From NCBI GenBank assembly GCA_017134815.1, contig CP071032.1, forward strand, positions 1,302,001 to 1,366,000: 64,000 nucleotides of DNA, read 5' to 3'. Numbering within the stretch: position 1 is the stretch's first letter; every line of letters begins with the position of its first letter. A model generated the notes under the pieces. The model searched no databases, was not told the DNA's origin, and saw nothing but the letters and a program-made list of their open reading frames with translations. This DNA is from Lentisphaerota bacterium. GTDB taxonomy: Bacteria; Verrucomicrobiota; Lentisphaeria; Victivallales; Victivallaceae. Shown here piece by piece: positions 1 through 7,183 of the stretch. The position numbers were made by a program, and so were the translations under genes.

Positions 1-411
1 GCGCTCAATGGCTTGATAAGTGCCGGAGCTGCAGAAGACTGGTGCACGCACATGATAGGACATGAACTTACTGCGGCCTACGGCCTTGATCATGCCCGGA
101 CACTGGCTTGCGTTATGCCTGCTGTGTGGCGTTATAAATTTGCCGACAAGAAACAAAAGCTGGCACAATATGCCCGCCGTGTCTGGGGGCTGAACTGTGA
201 CTGTGACGATTTTGCCGCCAAGCAGGCAATAATTTTGACCGAGGAATTTTTCCATGCCGTAAAAATGCCGACAAAGCTGGCAGCATTCGGCATTGATCCC
301 AAAGAAGCCGCCGCTGAAGTAATGCGGCGCTTTGAGTCACAGGGCCGTCTGTTTGGTGAACACCAGGACATTGATGCAACTGCCGCTTTTAAAATTGTAG
401 AAAACGCCTGA
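1..411 (+). CDS. yqhD: NADPH-dependent aldehyde reductase YqhD-type, C-terminal part (truncated by window edge)
   Basis: The frame is open from base 1, so only about the last 136 residues are present. The segment GHELTAAYGLDHARTLA holds the two C-terminal metal-binding histidines of the iron-type alcohol dehydrogenase family. The spacing and the surrounding text (DW.THMIGHELTA, QYA.RVW, a GEH or GENHDI-like C-terminus) match E. coli YqhD closely. YqhD reduces aldehydes with NADPH in the cytoplasm. The gene ends just ahead of a rho-independent terminator, so it is the last gene of its unit. The N-terminal nucleotide-binding domain lies outside the window. Confidence 0.85.
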   Translation, partial: ALNGLISAGAAEDWCTHMIGHELTAAYGLDHARTLACVMPAVWRYKFADKKQKLAQYARRVWGLNCDCDDFAAKQAIILTEEFFHAVKMPTKLAAFGIDPKEAAAEVMRRFESQGRLFGEHQDIDATAAFKIVENA

Positions 412-432
412 TATATATTATCTGTATGCATA

Positions 433-470
433 ATCCCCGGTTATTAAGCCGGGGATAATTTATTTTGATT
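433..470 (+). terminator. Rho-independent terminator after the yqhD-type gene
   Basis: ATCCCCGG (433-440) pairs with CCGGGGAT (449-456) around an 8-nt loop, and a T-rich tail follows. Confidence 0.8.
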
Positions 471-500
471 TAAAATTTTCCTGGTTAGCATCGTTCTCAG

Positions 501-529
501 TTGCAAGATAAGGTTTTAAGGTCTAGTTT
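501..529 (+). promoter_or_regulatory. Possible sigma-70 promoter of putP
   Basis: TTGCAA (501-506), a 17-bp spacer, then TAGTTT (524-529). It lies about 40 bp upstream of the putP start. The -10 box is poor, so this is tentative. Confidence 0.3.
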
Positions 530-568
530 AGTGCTTTTATATTAGTATGAATCAACAGGGAAGCACCA

Positions 569-2050
569 ATGGACATAAACGCCACTTATATTACATTTAT
601 TCTTTACCTTATATTCATGGTTGCTGTAGGACTTTATTTCTACCGCAAGGCCAACCACCTCGAAGATTACCTGCTGGGCGGACGCGGCATGGGCAGCTGG
701 GTAACTGCACTATCAGCTCAGGCCAGCGATATGAGCGGCTGGCTGCTGATGGGGCTTCCCGGAGCGGTTTTTCTGCTCGGAATGGACCAGATATGGATTG
801 GGGTCGGACTGGCCGCCGGGACCTTTGCAAACTGGTTGATTGTCGCCCCTAGACTGAGGGTATATACAGAAAAAACCAACTCTCTGACTTTATCGACTTT
901 TCTCGGTAGACGCTTTCGGGATCCATCAAATACACTGCGCATGATTTCCGCTGTTATTACTCTGGTCTTCTTTACGATTTACGCTGCCGCTGGACTGGTT
1001 AGCGCCGGCAAGCTTTTTGAATCAATGTTTCACATAAACTATAAGGTTGCCGTAATTGCCGGGGCCGCGGTAATGATATTCTACACTTTGCTGGGCGGAT
1101 TCCTGGCCGTTTGCTGGACCGACCTGTTTCAGGGCCTGTTGATGTTCTTTGCCATCGTAATTCTGCCTGTAGTGGCTTATAACAACCTTGATCCCGGAGC
1201 TGTTCAAGCTGCTTGTGCTGTAAAAAATATTTCATTGAATATCTTTCCGGGAGGTACCTTCTGGATCTCACTGCTGGCCCTGCTTTCAAGCATGGCCTGG
1301 GGGCTTGGTTATTTTGGACAGCCGCATATTCTAGTGCGCTTTATGAGTATCAAATCAATCCGCCTGCTGCCAAGAACCATGACTATCGCCATGACCTGGG
1401 TTATCATATCGCTGATCGGCGCTGTTGCTATTGGTCTGCTGGCCATCCCCATGTACGATCAACTGCCGAAGGGCGACAATGAGAAAGTCTTTATATATAT
1501 GATAAGGGATCTATTTAACCCGTATCTTGGCGGAGTACTGCTAGCCGCTATTCTGGCTGCAATTATGTCAACAATCGACTCTCAGTTACTGGTATCAAGT
1601 TCGACCCTGACTGAAGATTTCTATGCCAATGTCATTCGCAAAAATTCAAGTGAAAAAGAACAGATGATAGTCAGCCGGTTCAGCGTACTGCTGATAGCTG
1701 TTATTGCGTGCTCGCTTGCCATGGACCGCACCAGCTCAATTTTTGAACTGGTCACTTTTGCCTGGGGCGGGTTCGGGGCGGCTTTTGGACCGGTTGTGCT
1801 GATGGCGCTGTTTTCAAGCAAAACTTCATGGCGGTCAGCCTTGTGCGGCATGATAGCCGGCACCATCGCACTGCTGGTATGGCACTTTCTTGGGATGAAT
1901 CAATGGATGTATGAAATAGTTCCAGGATTTATTGTAAACATTGCGGTTATCATTGGTCTGAACCATGTCTTCCCCAATGAAGACCCTGAAATTATCGCGG
2001 AATTCAAGAGTGTCGAAAAAGAAGTTAAACATCACGTTTTTTCTGATTGA
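569..2050 (+). CDS. putP: Sodium/proline symporter PutP
   Basis: This 493-residue polytopic membrane protein of the sodium:solute symporter (SSS) family has the usual PutP length. The N-terminus shows the family pattern: first helix, then YLLGGRGMGSWVTALSAQASDMSGWLL, where the SAQASDMSGWL stretch contributes to the Na+/proline site. Later segments IYAAAGLVSAGKLF, LGGFLAVCWTDLFQG and STIDSQLLVSSS are also typical. It probably imports proline with Na+ across the inner membrane. An AGGGA box lies a few bases before the ATG. It is a single-gene unit ending at a bidirectional terminator. Relatives carry other substrates, so proline specificity rests on family resemblance. Confidence 0.9.
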   Translation: MDINATYITFILYLIFMVAVGLYFYRKANHLEDYLLGGRGMGSWVTALSAQASDMSGWLLMGLPGAVFLLGMDQIWIGVGLAAGTFANWLIVAPRLRVYTEKTNSLTLSTFLGRRFRDPSNTLRMISAVITLVFFTIYAAAGLVSAGKLFESMFHINYKVAVIAGAAVMIFYTLLGGFLAVCWTDLFQGLLMFFAIVILPVVAYNNLDPGAVQAACAVKNISLNIFPGGTFWISLLALLSSMAWGLGYFGQPHILVRFMSIKSIRLLPRTMTIAMTWVIISLIGAVAIGLLAIPMYDQLPKGDNEKVFIYMIRDLFNPYLGGVLLAAILAAIMSTIDSQLLVSSSTLTEDFYANVIRKNSSEKEQMIVSRFSVLLIAVIACSLAMDRTSSIFELVTFAWGGFGAAFGPVVLMALFSSKTSWRSALCGMIAGTIALLVWHFLGMNQWMYEIVPGFIVNIAVIIGLNHVFPNEDPEIIAEFKSVEKEVKHHVFSD

Positions 2051-2058
2051 TGCAAAAA

Positions 2059-2085
2059 AAAGACCGCCTGTTTCAGGCGGTCTTT
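2059..2085. terminator. Bidirectional terminator between putP and the iron alcohol dehydrogenase
   Basis: AAAGACCGCCTG (2059-2070) and its exact complement (2074-2085) surround a TTT loop. A-rich and T-rich flanks let it serve both convergent genes. Confidence 0.9.
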
Positions 2086-2097
2086 AAAAATTTTGAA

Positions 2098-3309
2098 TCA
2101 GTTCATCGGCTGCATCGAATCACGATAAATCTGTTCTACAACCTCTTTGGTCGCCAGTGTCGGAGCTAGTTCCAGCAGGCCTGAAAGCGACGGGGTTGAA
2201 AAGGTAAGTTCAATCAACTTAGGAATATCACCTTCGCTGAATCCTTCATCTTTCAGCTTAGAAGTTACATCCAGGCTGAACAGCCATTTTTCGACTCCCG
2301 CAGCGGCAGTCTTTGCCTCCCCTGCTTCGCCCTTTAGGCCGGGAACCGGTCCGCTTAACAGATCTGCAAGGACTTCAGGAGACCTGGCATATATATTTTC
2401 CACAACTGCCGGCAGCAGAATTGCCAGGCCGAGACCGTGTGAAAGTTCCGGCCTCACCGCACTCAGAGGGTGCTCCAGAGCATGTGTATAATGCAGCAGG
2501 CCGTTATCAAATGCAACCCCCGCCAGCATCGCAGCGTACATCAGAAAATAGCGGGCTTCAAGATCAGAAGGATCCTGCAGTGCCAGCGGCAGGTACTTTG
2601 CCACCAGACGTATTGTTTCCTTGCCCAGCATTACTGAATACGGACTTGCAGCAATAGTCGTAGCCGCCTCAATCACATGGTTAACCGCATCAATACTGAC
2701 ATAGCGAGTCTGGTTTGGAGAGAGGCCAGCGGTCAAAGCCGGGTCGTCAATTGACCAGGTCGGATATATGCAGTCATAAGCGATTGCCGGTTTATACTCT
2801 TTTTCCGGAATAGTCACTACCGCGAAGCGGTTTACCTCGGTACCTGTCCCGTGAGTAATATTTATGGCCACAATCGGAACTGCGGCCGCCGGGGCAAATG
2901 TAAACTCATAAATGTCACGAGCTGTTTTATCGGGGTATTTAAGTAGAATTGCAGCACTTTTGCCTGCGTCTATCGGGCTGCCGCCGCCAATCGCGATAAC
3001 TGCACCGGCACCGCTTTTGCGTCCGAGCTCTGCAGCGTCATCAACCTGATCAGCTGTTGGATTGGGAGTGACTTTGTCATAGAGCTCCCAGCCGATATTA
3101 TGAGCTTGAAGCTCCCGGGTAACAACGTCCCAGGCTCCGCATGACTTATAGGAACCACGTCCGGTCACCACCAGTACATGGTCTATCCCCTGTCCTTTCA
3201 GGCTGGCAGCGATTTCACCAGTTTTCTGGATAGCGCCAACGCCAAAAAAAGTGTTTGTGCGTGTACGTATTTCACGTACTTCATTGATGTCAATGCCTTT
3301 TTCCCACAT
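2098..3309 (-). CDS. Iron-containing alcohol dehydrogenase
   Basis: A 403-residue class III (iron-activated) alcohol dehydrogenase. The dinucleotide-binding motif GGGSPIDAGKSAA lies near residue 95. The metal ligands are the D and H of SIDAVNHVIEA and the histidines of LHYTHALEHPLSA...SHG. An upstream in-frame extension exists, but the ATG at 3309 (MWEKGIDINE) has GGAG eight bases ahead and is preferred. Substrate is unknown; the family includes butanol, propanediol and other dehydrogenases. It is a different subfamily from the YqhD-type gene at the left edge, not a duplicate. Confidence 0.88.
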   Translation of the reverse strand: MWEKGIDINEVREIRTRTNTFFGVGAIQKTGEIAASLKGQGIDHVLVVTGRGSYKSCGAWDVVTRELQAHNIGWELYDKVTPNPTADQVDDAAELGRKSGAGAVIAIGGGSPIDAGKSAAILLKYPDKTARDIYEFTFAPAAAVPIVAINITHGTGTEVNRFAVVTIPEKEYKPAIAYDCIYPTWSIDDPALTAGLSPNQTRYVSIDAVNHVIEAATTIAASPYSVMLGKETIRLVAKYLPLALQDPSDLEARYFLMYAAMLAGVAFDNGLLHYTHALEHPLSAVRPELSHGLGLAILLPAVVENIYARSPEVLADLLSGPVPGLKGEAGEAKTAAAGVEKWLFSLDVTSKLKDEGFSEGDIPKLIELTFSTPSLSGLLELAPTLATKEVVEQIYRDSMQPMN

Positions 3310-3516
3310 TGTAATTCTCCAATTGGATTTTCGATTAATACAGCAAATAACAACACTGTCAACTCCGGTCAGCTGCGTTTTCATCCATCAGTAAAATTCG
3401 GCTGACCTGCGAGAATTCGCAAAGTAAAATACCATTTATTAGCTAAATAAAAACCGGAAGAATTAAAAAAAGTAAATTTAAACAGCAATTTAGTTTAACA
3501 GGAATTATGACAAGGG

Positions 3517-3546
3517 CAAAAAAAACCGGAAAGTAAACTTTCCGGT
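3517..3546 (-). terminator. Rho-independent terminator of rpmB
   Basis: ACCGGAAAGT (3525-3534) pairs with ACTTTCCGGT (3537-3546). On the minus strand a run of seven or more T follows. Confidence 0.9.
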
Positions 3547-3571
3547 AAAACGATCAGCCAGTTGATCTGTC

Positions 3572-3799
3572 TTAAGCTTTAGTAAATTTCCCACTGCGGA
3601 TGCAGGAAGCGCACATTTTCACTTTCTTAGTGGTGCCGCTTTCAACAATTTTTACACTCTGGATGTTAGGCTTGAAAGTACGTTTGTTGTTCTTGACAAC
3701 ATGCATACCGATACCGCCCTGTGCTTTGGCAAGACCCTTACGAGTGATGCTGCCGCCGGAAACTTTACGCTTTCCGCAAAGATGACATACGTTGCTCAT
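3572..3799 (-). CDS. rpmB: 50S ribosomal protein L28 (bL28)
   Basis: A 75-residue small basic ribosomal protein. The start MSNVCHLCGKRKVSGG and the later KMCASCIRSGK form two CxxC pairs, so this is the zinc-binding (C+) form of L28. A longer frame runs upstream, but the ATG at 3799 has GGAGAG in the right place and gives the family N-terminus. It is a component of the large ribosomal subunit. It sits alone between its own terminator and a tRNA-Lys gene on the same strand; the frequent partner rpmG is not adjacent. Confidence 0.95.
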   Translation of the reverse strand: MSNVCHLCGKRKVSGGSITRKGLAKAQGGIGMHVVKNNKRTFKPNIQSVKIVESGTTKKVKMCASCIRSGKFTKA

Positions 3800-3873
3800 T
3801 TTGTCTCTCCAGTGCCGGACACTAAAGTTTTTTTCCGGCCGCATATTTTAAGGTTATATATTTACATAAAAAA

Positions 3874-3949
3874 TGGTGGGTTGACTGGGACTCGAACCCA
3901 GGACCACCGCCTTAAAAGGGCGATGCTCTACCGACTGAGCTATCAACCC
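3874..3949 (-). tRNA. tRNA-Lys (anticodon TTT)
   Basis: The minus strand folds as a full cloverleaf. Acceptor GGGTTGA pairs with TCAACCC, followed by discriminator A and an encoded CCA. The D arm is GCTC...GAGC, the anticodon stem TCGCC/GGCGG with loop CTTTTAA, and the T arm carries GGTTCGAGTCC. The gene lies just upstream of rpmB on the same strand and may share its transcript. Confidence 0.97.
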
Positions 3950-4232
3950 ACTCGCATCAGCAACCGGCGTTTTCAACTACCGGCGTTAACCGAATGAGCC
4001 TCTATTATACTCAATTTTTGACATAATGCAAATCGTCTTTTTAAGATTTTTACCATTTTTTCACTTTTTCTATATCACGAATCAAATTCCAGGTTATATA
4101 TACTAATATACTATAGCATTTAATAGCAAATGCAGCAAAAACCGGCATGCATTGTTGTAATTTCTGTAAAGACGAATTATTTTCGATATATTATAAGTTC
4201 TGAATTGAAATAAACAGTCATAAGGGAAGCAA

Positions 4233-4724
4233 ATGGTAACTATCAAAACTTCGAAGGGTGACATTGTCCTTGAATTACTTGAGAAAGAAGCACCGGAAAC
4301 TGTAAAAAACTTTAAACAGTATATAGAAGAAGGTCACTACAACAATACTATCTTTCACCGGGTCATTGATAACTTTATGATTCAAGGCGGCGGCTTTGAC
4401 ACCAGCTTCAACCAGAAACCAACCCGCGAACCAGTCAAAAACGAAGCTGATAACCAGGTAAGCAATGCTTGCGGCACTGTAGCCATGGCCCGCACCATGG
4501 ACCCGGACAGCGCTACGGCTCAATTTTTCATCAACGTTGCCGATAACGACTTCCTGAATTTCAAAGCACCGACACCACAGCATTACGGCTACTGTGTTTT
4601 TGCCAGAGTTACCGACGGCATGGATGTGGTCAACGCCATCAAAAGCGTTGCAACCGGCTCACGCGGTATGCATGACGATGTTCCTGAAGAAGACATTATT
4701 ATAAAAGAAATGGTTATCGACTGA
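4233..4724 (+). CDS. ppiB: Peptidyl-prolyl cis-trans isomerase B (cyclophilin)
   Basis: A 163-residue single-domain cyclophilin, almost colinear with E. coli PpiB. Landmarks are FHRVIDNFMIQGGGF with the active-site Arg, the SATAQFFINVADNDFLNF stretch and YCVFARVTDGMDVV. There is no signal peptide, so it is cytoplasmic. It catalyses proline peptide bond isomerisation during protein folding. The start has GGGAAG upstream, and the gene ends at a clear terminator, so it is a single-gene unit. Confidence 0.95.
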   Translation: MVTIKTSKGDIVLELLEKEAPETVKNFKQYIEEGHYNNTIFHRVIDNFMIQGGGFDTSFNQKPTREPVKNEADNQVSNACGTVAMARTMDPDSATAQFFINVADNDFLNFKAPTPQHYGYCVFARVTDGMDVVNAIKSVATGSRGMHDDVPEEDIIIKEMVID

Positions 4725-4756
4725 CCGGATTTCAACGATAATCTGTTTCATAGCCC

Positions 4757-4795
4757 ACCCGCAACTGTGATTTTATTGCCGTTGCGGGTTTTTCC
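4757..4795 (+). terminator. Rho-independent terminator of ppiB
   Basis: ACCCGCAAC (4757-4765) pairs with GTTGCGGGT (4781-4789) around a 15-nt loop, followed by TTTTCC. Confidence 0.85.
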
Positions 4796-4857
4796 TTATT
4801 GAAATCAGAGAGCGGAAGACAATATTATTATAAATGATAATAATAAAGGCAGCTTCT

Positions 4858-5619
4858 ATGAGATTCAGACCATGCATCGACCTGCATCAGGGCAAAGTGA
4901 AACAGATTGTCGGCGGCACCCTGACAGATAACGACACTTCAGTAAGCACAAATTTTGAATCAGAGTATAATCCGGCTCATTATGCCAGGATATACCGGCA
5001 GGACAAGCTTACCGGCGGCCATGTTATCATGCTTGGCCCCGGCAATGAAAGTGCCGCCAGAGAAGCTCTGGCAGCTTATCCGGGCGGATTACAGGTTGGA
5101 GGCGGCATTAATGCTGATAACGCGCTTGAGTGGCTGGAGGCTGGAGCGTCGCATATTATCCTGACCTCTTATGTTTTTTCTGATGGCGAGCTCAAGATCG
5201 ACCGTCTGAAAAAGCTGCTTTCTGTAATCGGACGTGACACTCTGGTGCTGGACCTCAGCTGCAGATTACGGGACGGCAGATACTATATTGTAACAGACAG
5301 GTGGCAGCAATTCACCAGTATGGAGGTAAATGCAGGTACCCTGAAACAGCTTGCCGGATATTGCGCCGAATTCCTGATTCATGCCGTTGATGTCGAGGGC
5401 AAACAAGCGGGTATAGACACTGACCTGCTTAAGATAATGGGTGATAACTGTCCGATACCGGCAACCTATGCCGGGGGTATTCGTTCTCTTGAAGACATCC
5501 GCACTGTTCATGAAACAGGCAATGCCCGAATTGACTTTACCGTAGGATCCGCGCTTGATATTTTCGGCGGCAGTCTGAAATATAATGAAGTGGTTGAGTT
5601 TACATCCGACCTTAAGTAA
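4858..5619 (+). CDS. hisA: Eukaryotic-type phosphoribosylformimino-5-aminoimidazole carboxamide ribotide isomerase (HisA)
   Basis: About 253 residues, a TIM-barrel enzyme of histidine synthesis. It follows the fungal/plant HIS6 pattern rather than the usual bacterial HisA. Visible HIS6-like blocks are CIDLHQGKVKQIVGGTLTD, GHVIMLGPGN.SAAREAL, LQVGGGIN..NALEWLEAGAS, LVLDLSCR, EFLIHAVDVEGKQAGID, ATYAGGIRSLEDI and DFTVGSALDIFGG. The first Asp (CIDLH) and the Asp of HAVDVEG are the expected acid/base pair. I take the ATG at 4858, because the frame upstream adds residues outside the family. No other his gene is nearby. Family assignment is strong; histidine function is inferred from family. Confidence 0.88.
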   Translation: MRFRPCIDLHQGKVKQIVGGTLTDNDTSVSTNFESEYNPAHYARIYRQDKLTGGHVIMLGPGNESAAREALAAYPGGLQVGGGINADNALEWLEAGASHIILTSYVFSDGELKIDRLKKLLSVIGRDTLVLDLSCRLRDGRYYIVTDRWQQFTSMEVNAGTLKQLAGYCAEFLIHAVDVEGKQAGIDTDLLKIMGDNCPIPATYAGGIRSLEDIRTVHETGNARIDFTVGSALDIFGGSLKYNEVVEFTSDLK

Positions 5620-5752
5620 AGTTGTTATTGCGCCTTTTGAAAACTTAAAAGGTTGAGCTAGATTAATTCTCGTAAACAGATTAAAACTGGTTGTCGAAAA
5701 CATTAGAAACATACAATTTTTGAGATTCCCGTAAATATGTGGAGGCTGAAAT

Positions 5753-6013
5753 ATGAAAAGTGCCTGGGAACTGGCTTTGGAAAAAACCGGAGGAGCCATT
5801 GAGGAACTGTCACAGGAAAAAAAAGACAAAATAGCTGAAATTGACAGCATATGTAAATCCAAACTGGCTGAAATTGAGATAACCTATGACTCAAAACTGA
5901 AAAACGCAGGCAGCCTGGAGGAGCTTGAACAGCTGAAACAGGACATGGCGGTGGAAAAAGCCTCTGTTAAATCCAAGGCGGAACGGGACAAGGAAACCGT
6001 TCGCAGCAGCTGA
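5753..6013 (+). CDS. Small predicted coiled-coil protein, function unknown
   Basis: An 86-residue, very polar, Lys/Glu-rich protein with no signal peptide or membrane segment. Heptad-like spacing from about residue 15 to the end predicts one or two long helices forming a coiled coil. The start has a perfect GGAGG. The stop is 21 bases before the cysteine desulfurase start, so the two are probably co-transcribed. I recall similar short proteins beginning MKSAWELALE in PVC genomes but cannot assign a function. Confidence 0.7.
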   Translation: MKSAWELALEKTGGAIEELSQEKKDKIAEIDSICKSKLAEIEITYDSKLKNAGSLEELEQLKQDMAVEKASVKSKAERDKETVRSS

Positions 6014-6034
6014 CCTCAAAAAACTGGATCTATC

Positions 6035-7183
6035 ATGGACCGTGAACTCAAAACCAGAATATATTTTGACAATGCCGCTTCGGCAGTACCGGATTCGCAT
6101 ATTCTCGGAATAAGTTATGAGTACGCTTCCCGGTGGTATGCCAATCAGGAAGCGGCACATGACCTGGCATATGAACTAAGGCAGCTTTTATCAGATGCGG
6201 CGGACCGCATATCAAAAGCCCTGACGGGCAATGTCGAAGAAGTTTTTTTCGGCAGCTGCGGCACTGACCTTTTCCGGCTGCTCAGCAGCTTTGAATACTT
6301 CAAAGACGGTAATATCTTAACTACAGAGCTGGAGCACCCTGCCCTGCATGCAGCTATGCAAAGGACCGGTGCTGAAGTCAGGGTATTACGATTGAAGAAC
6401 GGCCGTATTGACCTCGAACATCTCAAGCAGGAAGCAGACAGGAATACCCGGCTGCTGGCAATTCATCATGTTCAGAGCGAAACCGGCATAATTCAAGACC
6501 TTGCCGCCATTGGTGAAGCATTCAGGAAAAGCGCTCCTCAAGCTTTGTTTCTGGCTGATACTATTCAGTCAGCCGGCAAAATTCCAATTCCCTGGGAAAA
6601 GTCCGGACTGGACATAATTTCCACCTCGGGTCATAAACTGGGATCGCCCGGTGGAGCTGCACTTGTAATGCGCAAGAATTCACAGCAGGCAGCAAAACTG
6701 GCCGCCTGGCTGGAAAGTTGTCGAAAAGAGCAGTATCTGGCCGGCAGGCCCGAGCCTTCTGCAGCGATCACCTTGTCACGCTGTATTGAGAAACGGTGCC
6801 TTGAAATGAAAGCGTCTTTCAAAAAAATGCAGCAGATAAATGATTTCCTGCGCAAGGGGCTTTCAAGAAAACCGTTGCCAAATCATCAGAAGATAAAATA
6901 TACAGCTTCTCCAGAAAATAGTTCGCCGTATATTCTTCACTTTATAGCCCCCGGCTATCAAAGCGGAGTCCTGGTTCGCATGCTGTCAAAGCATGGAGTT
7001 TACTTTTCGGCAGGCAGCGCCTGTCAGGCGGAAACCGATCGGCCTAGCCAGGCTTTGACTGCTTTGGGCTTCAATCGAAGCGATGCTTTTTCTGGCATAA
7101 GACTAAGCTTTTCACCACAATCTACCATGCGGGAAGCTGAAAGATTCATTGAGATATTTCTGATGGCGCTGAAAGAATACTAG
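6035..7183 (+). CDS. NifS/IscS-like cysteine desulfurase (class V aminotransferase fold)
   Basis: A 382-residue PLP enzyme. The N-terminal YFDNAASAVPD is the class V opening. HHVQSETGIIQD (144-155) corresponds to HVNNETG, STSGHKLGSPGG carries the PLP lysine (K201), and SAGSACQAETDRPS carries the catalytic cysteine (C330). It removes sulfur from cysteine for Fe-S clusters or tRNA thiolation. No iscU, sufE or mnmA lies next to it, so the acceptor is unknown. Its 3' end overlaps the convergent glycosyltransferase gene by 38 bp with no terminator between them. Confidence 0.85.
   Translation: MDRELKTRIYFDNAASAVPDSHILGISYEYASRWYANQEAAHDLAYELRQLLSDAADRISKALTGNVEEVFFGSCGTDLFRLLSSFEYFKDGNILTTELEHPALHAAMQRTGAEVRVLRLKNGRIDLEHLKQEADRNTRLLAIHHVQSETGIIQDLAAIGEAFRKSAPQALFLADTIQSAGKIPIPWEKSGLDIISTSGHKLGSPGGAALVMRKNSQQAAKLAAWLESCRKEQYLAGRPEPSAAITLSRCIEKRCLEMKASFKKMQQINDFLRKGLSRKPLPNHQKIKYTASPENSSPYILHFIAPGYQSGVLVRMLSKHGVYFSAGSACQAETDRPSQALTALGFNRSDAFSGIRLSFSPQSTMREAERFIEIFLMALKEY

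Noticed and set aside
1..3309. A duplication of iron alcohol dehydrogenases around putP
   Set aside because: The left-edge gene is YqhD-like and the second belongs to another subfamily with different metal-site context; they are not recent copies.
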